Source of the DNA: Microglena sp. YARC
Lineage: Eukaryota > Chlorophyta > Chlorophyceae > Chlamydomonadales > Chlamydomonadaceae
Length of the DNA: 64,000 nt
NCBI GenBank assembly: GCA_022414725.1
Contig: CM039464.1
Location: 26,825,566 to 26,889,565, forward strand
Direction: 5' to 3'
Part shown: piece by piece, positions 43,900 through 53,911 of the stretch
Layout of the letters: every line of letters starts with the position of its first letter
Position numbering within the stretch: the first letter of the stretch is position 1
The notes under the pieces: model-generated
What the model was told of the DNA's origin: nothing
The model's input: only the letters and a program-made list of their open reading frames with translations
The model's database searches: none
Translations under genes and position numbers: made by a program

Positions 43900-45096
43900 C
43901 TAACTCATGTTGAATCGTCGACGTACACTTCTGTCAGGATTGATCTGTAGTGGTGGTGGTTGTGGTGGTGCTGTAGCAGATTCTGTTGCTGACGCCGGAG
44001 GAGGCAATACCGCTGAAGCTTCAAGTGCCCGTGCCCGTGTTCGTGCAAGTTTTGTTACAAGTGCCGTTGCTGGTGCCGCGGCCGTTGCTGCTGTTGCTGT
44101 TGCCGGTGCCAGTTCTGCTTCCGTTGCTGTCGCTGCTGCTGCTGTTGCGCTTCCCGGTGCCACTGCTGCTTCCGTTGCTGTTGCTGCTGTTACTGTTCCC
44201 GGTGCCAATTCTGCTTCCGTTGCTGAAACTGCTTCCGTTGCTGTTGCTGCTTCCGTTGCTGTTGCTACTGTTGCTGTTTCCGTTGCTGGTGCCGCTGCCA
44301 TTGCTGCTGTTGCTGTTCCTGTTGCTGCTGTTGCTGTTGCCGTTGCTACTGTTGCTGCCCCCGGTGCCAGTGCTGCATCTGTTGCTGCTGCTATTGCAGT
44401 TTCTGGTGCCAGTCCTGCTGCCGTTGCTGCTTCCGCTGCTGTTGCTGTTGCTGGAGCGGATGGCAGTGGTGGAATTACTGCCCTTGCCCCTAATGCGGAA
44501 GGAGATTCTGCTGGTGTTCCTGACTGAATTGGTGGTGCTACAGCTGCTATTGAATTTGAATATAAATTTGAATTGAAGGCTGCTGCTGCTCCTGATTGAT
44601 TTGGTGGTGCTACAGCTGCTGTTGAATTTGAATTCAAATTTGAATTGAAGGCTGCTGGTGGCAATGTTAGCAGTGGTGGTGGTGGTGGTGGTGCTGTTGT
44701 TGCCGGTGTTAGCGCACCAGGTGGTGGTGTGGGTGCGCCAGGAGGCCGTGTGGGAGCGCCAGGTGGCGGTGTGGACGCGCCAGGAGGCGGTGTGGGTGCG
44801 CCAGGTAGCTTGATACTACCATGGGGCATGATTCGGGGCAGGAGGCCAGATCTGGCCGGCGGGGAGAAGTGCAGCTGCCGGCCAGAGGAGGAGAAGGCGG
44901 CGGAGGGCATGGGCATAGATCTTAGCTGATCTTCCCACACACCGTCGGGGCGCCGTTGGGCAACAGTTGTCGGGGCGCCGTTGGGCAACACTGTCGGGGC
45001 GCCGTAGGGCAACGGTCGAGCAAAGATCCGGGATCGGAGAGATGACGGCTGATAGCTGAGAGGTGGGGCAGTCTCACCAGCAGCTTGGGACATTGC
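43900..45096 (-). CDS. Ala/Pro-rich terminal exon, low complexity
   Basis: An open frame of about 398 codons follows a good acceptor (cccctatag, exon from 45096) and ends in TAG. The first ~90 residues are mixed (SYQPSSLRSRIFARPLPYG, RRPDGVWEDQLRSM). Then come GAPTPPPGA-type repeats, two FNSNL.SNS.AAVAPP.QSG units and a long ATATEA-type tract. It ends basic (INPDRSVRRRFNMS). The frame survives a GCT-rich repeat without stops, which supports coding, but codon-repeat tracts can do so by chance. It probably belongs with the GATA-finger exon upstream. Function unknown. Confidence 0.45.
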   Translation of the reverse strand, partial: AMSQAAGETAPPLSYQPSSLRSRIFARPLPYGAPTVLPNGAPTTVAQRRPDGVWEDQLRSMPMPSAAFSSSGRQLHFSPPARSGLLPRIMPHGSIKLPGAPTPPPGASTPPPGAPTRPPGAPTPPPGALTPATTAPPPPPPLLTLPPAAFNSNLNSNSTAAVAPPNQSGAAAAFNSNLYSNSIAAVAPPIQSGTPAESPSALGARAVIPPLPSAPATATAAEAATAAGLAPETAIAAATDAALAPGAATVATATATAATGTATAAMAAAPATETATVATATEAATATEAVSATEAELAPGTVTAATATEAAVAPGSATAAAATATEAELAPATATAATAAAPATALVTKLARTRARALEASAVLPPPASATESATAPPQPPPLQINPDRSVRRRFNMS

Positions 45097-45179
45097 CTAT
45101 AGGGGTTGGAGTGGTGGAGGTGGGTCAGAGTTGTGCATTCACTGCATTAAAAACATGTGTGGTTGTGTGTGTGGGTATG

Positions 45180-45182
45180 AGT

Positions 45183-45228
<46 letters not shown>

Positions 45229-46130
45229 GGGGGGGGTATGTGTGGTGTGTGTATGTGTGTGTTTGGGTGCATGCGTGTGGGGGGGGGGGGGGGGGGGGGG
45301 GGTCAGAGTTGCGCATTAAACTTTACAGACACTACGACTGTTATTATAAATAGGATTTTTATTTCTATTATCAAATTGTATGATGATGATTACATTTTTC
45401 CTGGTTCCCTACTGGACTCCAAATGTGCCCTCGGCTTGACGGAGTTAAGGGGGACTTATGGACATCATGCACAAAGAAGAAAAGAAAAAGAAAAATAATT
45501 ATGCAATAAGGAAAAGACTTGTGTGTTTGTGTGTGTGCGGGGTGTGGGGGTTTCGGGGGTGGGCTGGGGGGAATACATGGGAGAAGGGGGAGGGGGAAGG
45601 CTAAATACCGGGAATGGGATCTTCTAGGAGCCAGGTGATATTGCCTGGTCAGTAGAAGGTGTGTGTGTGTGTGTGTGCAGTTGTGTGTTATATGTGTGTG
45701 GAGTGTGTGGAGTGGGTGGGGTGGGTGGGGGGAATACAGGGGAAAAGGAAGGGGGAGGCTAAATACCGGGAATGGGATCTTCTAGGAGCCAGGTGATATT
45801 GCCTGGTCAGTAGAGTTGTGTGCGTGTGCATGTGTGTGTACATGTGTGTAGGGAGTGTGTGGAGTGGGGTGGGGTGGGGTGGGGTGGGTGGTGGGTGGGG
45901 TGGGGGGAATACAGGGAGAAGGAAGGGGGAGGGCTAAATACGGGAATGGGATCTTCTAGGAGCCAGGTGATATTGCCTGTCAGTAGAGTTGTGTGCGTGT
46001 GCATGTGTGTGTACATGTGTGTAGGGAGTGTGTGGAGTGGGGGTGGCGTGGCGGTGGGGTGGGTGGGGGAAACAGGGGAGAAGGGGAAGGGGGAGGGCTA
46101 AATACCGGGAAATACAGGCTCCCCAAAGTC
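45180..46130 (+). repeat. (GT)n/poly(G) and three ~190-bp repeat units
   Basis: (GT)n and poly(G) (45180-45302) are followed from 45590 by three units bearing 'aaataccgggaatgggatct' and 'ggagccaggtgatattgcct'. If the minus-strand exons are one gene, this is intron. 46130-46690 contains a family-5 fragment, poly(G) and a block shared with 35700-35820 ('aggcctcctccaggg'). Confidence 0.75.
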
Positions 46131-46689
46131 TTCTAGTTGATATGGATATTGCCTGATTAGTAGATGTATGTGTATGTTACAGTCCAGGGGTAGGCCAAAT
46201 AGGCTAAAGGGACTTGCCCAACCGTGATAGGAAGGGCTTAAAAAAAGTTAAGCAAAAAGAGTTAAGTAGAGTTGGATCGACTGGGGTAGGGTGCTGGTCA
46301 CAAAGGCCCTCAGGAAGTTGCTCGTGTACAGCATGTCGGAATCGGGGCCTAAAGGGGTCGTAAGCCCCGAAACCATCGAAAAAAGTCAAAAAAATGTGTC
46401 GGGGGGGGGGGGGGGGGGGGGGCAGGCGGCTTTCAGAAATCTCCCCTGGTGAAAACTGTTAGAGGCCAAAACTTCCGTTGGATTATCTGGGGTTAGTGTG
46501 CTGGTCAGGGCTTTTTTTAATATCTGAAAGTGGGTTTTTTCTAGCTTTAATGGTTTCAGGCCTCCTCCAGGGACAGCTTCTTAGTGCATTTTATAGCTTT
46601 AATAGGCTTTACAGCCTTCTGTAGCCTTTTAGGCAAACAAAACTATAGTTTATGGGTTAGACATGGTTTCACTCTTCTGAAAGCTGTCT

Positions 46690-47640
46690 CACTCACTTGG
46701 GCAGCAGCTGCAGCTGTAGCAGCGGGAGGCATGCCAACTGGGGGCATAGCCCCCCCAGCAGCCGCTTCCCCTGGAGCTTTGGGTCCTGCCCCCCCAGTGA
46801 CAGCTGAGGAGGTAGAGGGGGTTGGACCCCCCCCAGGGACAGTTGAGGAGGTAAAGGGGTCTTGTGACCCCGTCCAGGACAGCTGAGGAGGTTTAGAGGG
46901 ATTCGACCCTCCCTAGGGACAGCTGAGGAGGAAGAGGGGGCCCGCCCCCCCCCTGAGGCCCAATAGATGGGAGGGGGCACAGCGCTAAAAGCTTGGCCAG
47001 GTAACCTCAAGCTTCCCCAGTCCTCCCCAGCCGCCCCAGGTCCTCCCCCCAAGCCTCTCCGGTCTCCCGCCAGGCCTCCCCGGTCTCCCCCAGTCCCACC
47101 CCCAGGCCTCCCTCCCAGGCCTCCCTGCTCTTCCCCCAGGCCTCCCCGCATAGGCCTTCCCGGTCTCCTCCCCAGGCCTCCCCCCAAGGCCTCCTCCAAA
47201 TGCCTTCTTGGTCTCCCCTCTAGTCTTCTCTCCGGTCTTAAAACTCCAATCTCCTCCCAGTCCTCCACCCATTCCACCCCGGTCTCCCCCAAGGCCCCCC
47301 TTCCTAGGCCTCCCCCCCAGGCCTCCCTCCCAGGCCTCCCCGCTCTTCCCCCAGGCCTACCCCAAGTCCTCCATCCACTCCTCCTCCTCCTCCATCCACT
47401 CCTCCCATTCCTCCATCATCTCCTCCCAGTCCCCCCCCCAGCCTCATCCCCAGGCCTCTTCCCCAATCCTCCCTCCCAGCCACCCCCCCCAGGCTTCCCA
47501 GGTCTCCCCCCGGGCCTCCCTTCCAGGCCCCCCCCCAAGCCTTCCCGGTCTCCCCACCGGGCCTCCCTCCAATGCCCCCTCCATTCTCGGTCTCCCCCCT
47601 GGGCCTCCCCGGTGCCCCCCGAAGGCCTATACACTCCTCT
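46690..47640 (-). repeat. CCTCCC-rich minisatellite downstream of the GATA exon
   Basis: The plus strand reads 'aggcctcccagg' and 'ggtctcccccc' units; minus-strand frames are Gly/Arg-rich. The last ~70 codons of the GATA exon frame run into this tract, so the true exon end is probably near 47640. Confidence 0.7.
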
Positions 47641-48222
47641 CTGAGCGTCGTCTACGAGGCCGGCCAGGTGTGGGCCGAAGGGAAACCTTGGGGGGGGCAA
47701 GTCCTGCGCAGTGTCAGCTTGGTAAGCAGCTAGCGCCTCTAAATAAGCCGAGGCCCTGGGAATGCTGTCCGGCATGGGCATGCCTGGGATGGGACGGGCC
47801 CCCCCTAATGTTCCGTGCCCAGGGCCTAGGTCCCTCACGCCCGGGGGGCCCACAGGGGGGCGGATGCCGCCATGCATGCCAAGGTGTGTGGCTCCCATGA
47901 GACGATGGGGGCGAACCCGCCCTAGGGCTTCGAAGGGATCGGAGTAAAGGGGCCTGGGAGGGGCAGGCCTTCCGTTGGGATGCAAGTCAGCTGCCGCCGC
48001 CATTTGCGTTCGTGGCTGGCCCACGGCGGCAGAGGAGGTTGGGTTGCACAAGCCCCCCTCGGGCATCGTTGTACTGCCTGCTCCTCCCTCCGCTGCCTTC
48101 CAGAGTTCCTTGGGACGTGGGACACCGTTCTTGGATGCGTACTGCTCACATGTGTTGCACATGGGTTGGTCGTCGTTCTCTTCCAGGAAAGGGGATGTCT
48201 GGGTGCCGCAGTTCTTACACAC
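47640..48222 (-). CDS. GATA-type zinc finger exon
   Basis: After the acceptor ttgtag the frame reads VCKNCGTQTSPFLEENDDQPMC..., then CNTCEQYASKNGVPRPKELW. That is C-x2-C-x16-C-x2-C with the CNTC/YxxK/RP features of a GATA finger, though the usual W of the loop is replaced. GATA fingers normally bind DNA or mediate protein contacts. A Pro/Gly/Ala-rich tail follows (about 150 residues) with no further domain. The frame stays open to 47416, but the last part is repeat. It lies 1.5 kb downstream of RBR2 on the same strand and is phase-compatible with it. It could be a separate GATA-like gene whose 5' end I have not identified. Confidence 0.55.
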
Positions 48223-48424
48223 CTACAAGCACAATGAAGGGTTTGGGATGGGATGGGATGGGTTGGGATGGGTTGGGATGGGATGGGATGGGATGGGTTG
48301 GTTGGGTTGGGTTGGTTGGGTTGGGTTGGGTTGGGTTGGGTGACCTGTGTGCAAGTGGTTTGTGTGTAGATGGGTGGGCGGTTGGTTAGCGTGTAGGTGG
48401 GTGGGTGGGAGGGCGGTTGGTGAA

Positions 48425-48721
48425 CTTTTGCCATCTGGGAGGTGTCGCATCGTTCTTGGATACAATGTGTAAAGTCCACATGTGTTGCACAGGGGTTGGC
48501 CAGCAATCTTGTACTTTGTCCAGAAATGGGTGGTCTGGGCAGGGTACTACATGACGCATGCTATTGTGCGCTAGCGCGCTAGGTTTTGGAGCCCGACTGC
48601 GCTTATTTTGAACCCCTCTCTGGGCGCAGCGCTCAGATTTGCGTTTTCAGTTGAGTCAAAAGCGCAACCCAAAATGACAAAATGTAGTACCCTGGGTCTG
48701 GGTGCCACAGTTCGTACACAC
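48425..48721 (-). pseudogene. Second GATA finger exon, split by a MITE
   Basis: After the acceptor 'cttagtag' comes VCTNCGTQT, then the 155-bp MITE, then HFWTKYKIAGQPLCNTCGLY. Without the insertion this is a textbook GATA finger (C-x2-C-x18..20-C-x2-C, with W and CNTCGLY). Nucleotide similarity to the exon at 48222 suggests the two arose by tandem exon duplication. The MITE adds stops unless it is spliced out. Confidence 0.65.
48540..48694. mobile_element. hAT-like MITE, 155 bp, perfect 8-bp TSD
   Basis: Ends are CAGGGTACTACAT and ATGTAGTACCCTG, with GGTCTGGG exactly duplicated at 48532-48539 and 48695-48702. The 8-bp duplication and CAGGG tips indicate hAT-type transposition. Confidence 0.88.
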
Positions 48722-48739
48722 CTACTAAGGGGGGGGAGT

Positions 48740-49020
48740 GGAGTGGGGTTGGGTGAGGTTGGGTTAGGTTGGGTGAGGTTGGGTGAGGTTGGGTGAGGTT
48801 GGGGTAAGGTTGGGTGAGGTTGGGTTGGTTGGGTTGGGTTGGGTTGGGTTGGGGTTGGGTTGGGTGAGGTTGGGTTGGGTTGGGTTGGGTTGGGTTGGGT
48901 TGGGTTGGGTTGGGTTGGGATGGGTTGGGTTGGGATGGGTTGGGTTGGGTTGGGTTGGGTTGGGTTGGGTTGGGTTGGTTGGGTTGGTTGGGTTGGGTCG
49001 GGTCGGGTCGGGTCGGGTTA
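48740..49020 (+). repeat. (GGTTG)n pentanucleotide satellite
   Basis: Near-perfect ggttgg repeats, complementary to the cccaa satellite of RBR1 intron 6. A smaller stretch lies at 48240-48345. Confidence 0.95.
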
Positions 49021-49145
49021 GGTTTGGTGATGCACCCTATAGACTTTTTTATATGTTTTTTACTGCCGAAGACAGCGAGCAGCAAAAATTATGGATGAAG
49101 CAATGTAACCAAGTCTTAGTTCAAGTTCAGAGCATTGATCGCACT

Positions 49146-49341
49146 CAGGTACTACTTTTGATCGAATTGGTCAGTGCGTAAAGCGAACCAACGTCAAATT
49201 GGTCCGCGCTTTTTAGCGCAAAAAACGAAAAATGCGCGCTGCGCCCACAGGGGGTTGAAAAAACTGCGTGAAACGAGCAGTGGGGCTCAAAAAGCGTGCA
49301 CAAAATCGCGCGCTGCCGCGCGCGCGCTTTGTAGTACCCTG
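49146..49341. mobile_element. hAT-like MITE, 196 bp
   Basis: Ends CAGGTACTAC and GTAGTACCCTG. The flanks ATCGCACT and ATCACACT agree in 7 of 8. The interior has 'gcgcgctgc' palindromes and 'caaattggtc' motifs shared with the copies at 50299 and 59399. Confidence 0.85.
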
Positions 49342-49719
49342 ATCACACTCTGAATTTACGAAGATATTGGAACAAGGATATGTTGATAAGAATACTTAAT
49401 AGATTTAAATAAATTTAATTTATTTAAATATATTTTGATTCTTGTTAAAACGTTTACATTTCCCTGGTAAATAGTGTTTCTGCTGAAGACGACGGGCAAC
49501 ACAATTACTAGCTAAAGTCATGTAACCAAGTTCACGTTCAAGTCATTGATGGCTCTCTGGCGGCGAGCGCCACTGTCACCTCCCCCCCCCCACCCCCCCC
49601 ACCCACTCACAGCTCCCCCCCACACACACACACACCACAGCTCTTCCCCGCCCCCCCCCCCCACACACACACACCCACCACACCCCCTTCACACACACAC
49701 AAACAGATCACGATGACAC

Positions 49720-52700
49720 CGATTGTCCCCTGCATAACTCCTTGGGGTTCAACAACAAGTCAAAGGCTTGCTTGTGAAAGGCTTCATCAGCCCTAGCTCG
49801 GGCCCACGCGGCGGGCCACTTCTCTTGGTTGCCTCCCTTACCAACCTGTATGTATATATTTATAAACATTTCTGTATTTATATACTCACATTCCCCTCGC
49901 CACCTGTTGCGTAGTCCGTTGCCATGTCATCAAAGCCCTTCTCAAGCTGCTTTACCAACTTGTCGAAGAAGCCATGGGTGACCTCAGTTAAGCCAGTCAG
50001 ATTCTTGCTGAACTCCTGCACGGTACAGGTTGTATGTAAAAGGTACAACCTGTGCTACAAAAAAGGTAATGATAACGCCGGATGGGACGTGGTGTTAAGG
50101 GAGCCCGTCGTACGCGGGTGGGGAGCGGTCTCCTACCTCAACTGGACAAGCTACCATCGCGATTGACGACGACCTGCACCGCCAAGAGCGACCGAAGGGG
50201 GAGTCGAACCCCCGACTCTTCATTCTTAAAGTGAATTAGTCTACCACTAGACCAATATATATCACTGAAAGAGGCTTGGTTGTATATAGTATGTATACCA
50301 GGGTACTAAATTGGTCAGCGCTTAAAGCGCACTAACATAAAAATGGTCAGCGCTTAAAACGCACTAATATCAAATTGGTCAGCGCTTAAAGCGCACTAAC
50401 ATCAAATTGGTCAGCGCTTAAAGCGCACTAACATCAAATTGGTCAGCGCTTAAAACGCACAAACATCAAATTGGTCAGCGCTTAAAGCGCACTAACATCA
50501 AATTGGTCAGCACTTTGTAGTGCAAAAGGCGCAAAAACTGCGTGCTGAGCCCACAGGGGGTTGAAAGAACAACAAAAAGCGTTCGCGCGCGCTTTGGGTT
50601 TCGTGTAGAGTGGCGGTAGAGTGGCGGTAGAGTGGCGGTAGAGTGGCGGTAGAGCATAGGCCTCCAAGCATCACCCTTTGGGGGGGGTGAGCTAGTACCG
50701 CCCCCCCTTTGGGGGGGGGGGTGGTAACTCCAGGTACCTTCAAGTGGGCCACCAAGTGGCCCTTCCCTAAGGGAAGGTACTTGAAGGGAGGGAAGGAAGG
50801 GAGTAGTACCCTGCTGTATACAGGGTGTATGTGCACGAATTAACCTTTTAAAAGGGTATATAGGGTGCACCACCAAAATCACCCAAACCAACTCAGTCAG
50901 ATTCTTGCTGAACTCCTACACAATGCATTACGGGAAGTTGGAGCATTCGGGGGCAGTACACAATTGGGGAGTTCAAGCCTTCAGGGGCAGTACACAATCA
51001 CGAGTTGTATCATACAAGGTTCCAAATTGAAAATTCCTACGCCTTGCGACGGGGTGTGGATTATAGTAATTCAGTGTGAGTGTGGAGGTCACTGTGGGTG
51101 GGTGGATGCGTAGGTCAGGTACGAGTCAGGGTGGGTGAGTGGGTAGGTAGCATGAATTGGAATCGACAGTCCTAGGCCGCACTTCCTACCTGGACTTTTT
51201 CAGACCCCGTTCAGGCCCCATTTATGACAATTCTCCCAGAATTCTCACAATTCTCGGAATTCCAGACCTTATCCCAGGTATGTTCCACGATCTATGACAA
51301 GTTTGGAAAAACGAAAATCCAAATCATCAGCTGTATTGCTCTAGTTAATGCTCAAAGAGCGAGTGAGTTTGTTTGGTAGCTTGGCTTTGGCTTGGCTTTG
51401 GCTTGCTCTAGTTAATGCTCAAAGAGTGAGAGAGTTTGTTTGGTAGCTTGGCTTTGGCTTGGCTTTGGCTTGCTATAGTTAATGCTCAAAGAGTGAGTGA
51501 GTTTGTTTGGTAGCTTGGCTTTGGCTTGGCTTTGGCTTGCTATAGTTAATGCTCAAAGAGTGAGTGAGTTTGTTTGGTAGCTTGGCTTTGGCTTGGCTTT
51601 GGCTTGCTATTGTTAATGCTCAAAGAGTGAGTGAGTTTGTTTGGTAGCTTGGCTTTGGCTTGGCTTTGGCTTGACTTTGACCTTGGCTTGGCCTTTCGAA
51701 ACATGAAAATCGAAGTTGGGAGCATCGGGGCTACCTACCTACCTACCAGCCTATCTACTTGCCTGCCTGCTTACCTACCAACCTTCCTGCTCACCTACCA
51801 ACCTACTTGCCTGCCTGCCTACCGACTTGCCTGCCAGCGGACCAACCTACCAAACATAGAATAAGGCAATCACATACCTTGAAGTTGGGTGCATTGGGCT
51901 ACCTACCTACTTGCCTGCCTACCTACCAACCCACCATCGTACTTGCCTGCCAGCGGACCAATCTACCACAAACACAATAGGGGTAACCACATACCTGGAA
52001 GTTGGGTGCATCGGGGCTACCTAGCTACCTACCATCCTGCCTAACTACCTACATACTTACCTACCTGTCTACTTACCTGCCTGCCGATCTACCAACCCAC
52101 CTGCCTACCTACCATCATACTTGTCTGCCTACCTGCCAACCTGCCTGCCAGCGGACCAATCTACTATGCATACAAGGAGGCAATCGCATACCTGGAAGTT
52201 CGTTTAAAGTTCAGTTTATCAGAGTTTTTTTTAATTATTTACTGTTTATTTTTATTTTAGCTCCTCCTAATTCCAAGGTTGGGTATGTCTCTTTAGCCTA
52301 TTCGGCTACACCCTGGACTGTAACGAACAAACATACCTGGAAGTTGGGTGCGTTGGGGTGTCTGCCAACGACCTTTTTGAGGTCCCTCTCAGCTGATTCG
52401 TGCAAGCGCTCCAAGCTGCGTTCAGCATCACCCTGCAGGAATGTATGTATGTATGTATGTATGTATGTATGTATGTATGTATGTATGTATGTATGTATGA
52501 ACTAGTACATTGCCCGTGTGGCCTGTGGCCACACATACACACATCACCCCCACCCCAATCATAATAGGGTGGGGCTGGGTTACAGAATGGGCTACACATG
52601 TGTCCTCACCTCCACCCCTCTCATAAACACATTCATCATGTTTCCCCCACTTCAAATGCTGACTCATCTGTACCCCCCCACACACCCCCCCCTTCAACTC

Positions 52701-53804
52701 TGCCCAAACCTTGACCCACGCCCACTGTCAAATTAGCCTCACCCCTTAACCCGCTAACACACTCGTACTTCCCTACATCTCCTTTCCATTATTGATCTCC
52801 ACTCGGCCACTTTAGCAGTTGGGTTTAACAGATGCAATTATGATGTTTCCAGCTGAGTTCCAAACCTCGCAGACGTTAGGAAATGCGAAGACTTTTGGCA
52901 AATGCAAATGAACGTCTGCACGGTTTCAGACTGAGCTGGAAACATCTGAACTTGCGCAAGAACAAAGCTGCTTACCTGTAGCTTCCTCTTCGCACATAGA
53001 TACCTGGTTGGGCGTGCAAGCTGTTTCCCGAAAGGGCATTCGTTCAGTCAACTCAGTCACGCACTCGCTACGGCTCAGTGCGACGATAACCTTATCGTTG
53101 CATGGTGGGAGTGGTGTGGTGTGGGGGGGAGATCTTGAAGAGGCACTGCAAGCGGTGCAAGGAGCACACAGCAAGAAGGAAGCCGGAAGATGGTCGTAGG
53201 GTTGCAGGGACTTAGATCGTGCAGAGATACCATGAGCCGTGCGTGTGTCTTAGCTCGCAGGAAGATAAATGTATCAATACAGCCTGCAGAAAGGCTGGAG
53301 AATGGAAGTCAAATACCTTCAATCACGAATCAGGCGATGCGATAGCATAATGAGGTGACAAATATAAAAGATAGAATGAGCACTCAGGATACATGGGCGC
53401 TCAGGATGAATGAATAAGCGCTCAAAATGAATAAGCGCCCGGAATATGATGAGCGATCAGAGCAGATCGGGCGATGAGAACGAATGCGTGCTGGAAAAAT
53501 TGGATAGCACTCTATACAGCGGTAGTCTGACGCCTATGTCAGTGCGTCGGCGTGGCGCACCTCGTGGAACTGCCAGAAAATGCGTACAGTGCTGCAATTG
53601 TTAGGGGGGCCCCCCAACGAACGAACAAACGAAAAGTTCGCAAACTTTTTGCCTAGCAGCCATGTATTTTTACATATATATAGATGTATAGATGTATGTA
53701 TGTATGTATGTATGTATGTATGTATGTATGTATGTATGTATGTATGTATGTATGCATGTATGTATGTATGTATGTATGTATGTATGTATGCATACATGTA
53801 TGCA

Positions 53805-53853
<49 letters not shown>

Positions 53854-53856
53854 GCA

Positions 53857-53911
<55 letters not shown>

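Noticed and set aside
43907..44576. Plus-strand Ala/Val- and Leu-rich ORFs of about 200 codons
   Set aside because: They are shadows of the GCT-repeat tract; the minus frame has an acceptor, a mixed N-terminal part and a clean stop.
46967..47900. Plus-strand Pro-rich ORFs (225-230 codons)
   Set aside because: They arise from the cctccc repeat and the complement of the GATA exon; no domain or splice context supports them.
50190..50262. Candidate functional tRNA gene (also 57966-58035 and 59112-59183)
   Set aside because: The B box and T arm are good, but the 5' acceptor strand does not pair with the 3' strand and all copies share a non-tRNA body. This fits a SINE.
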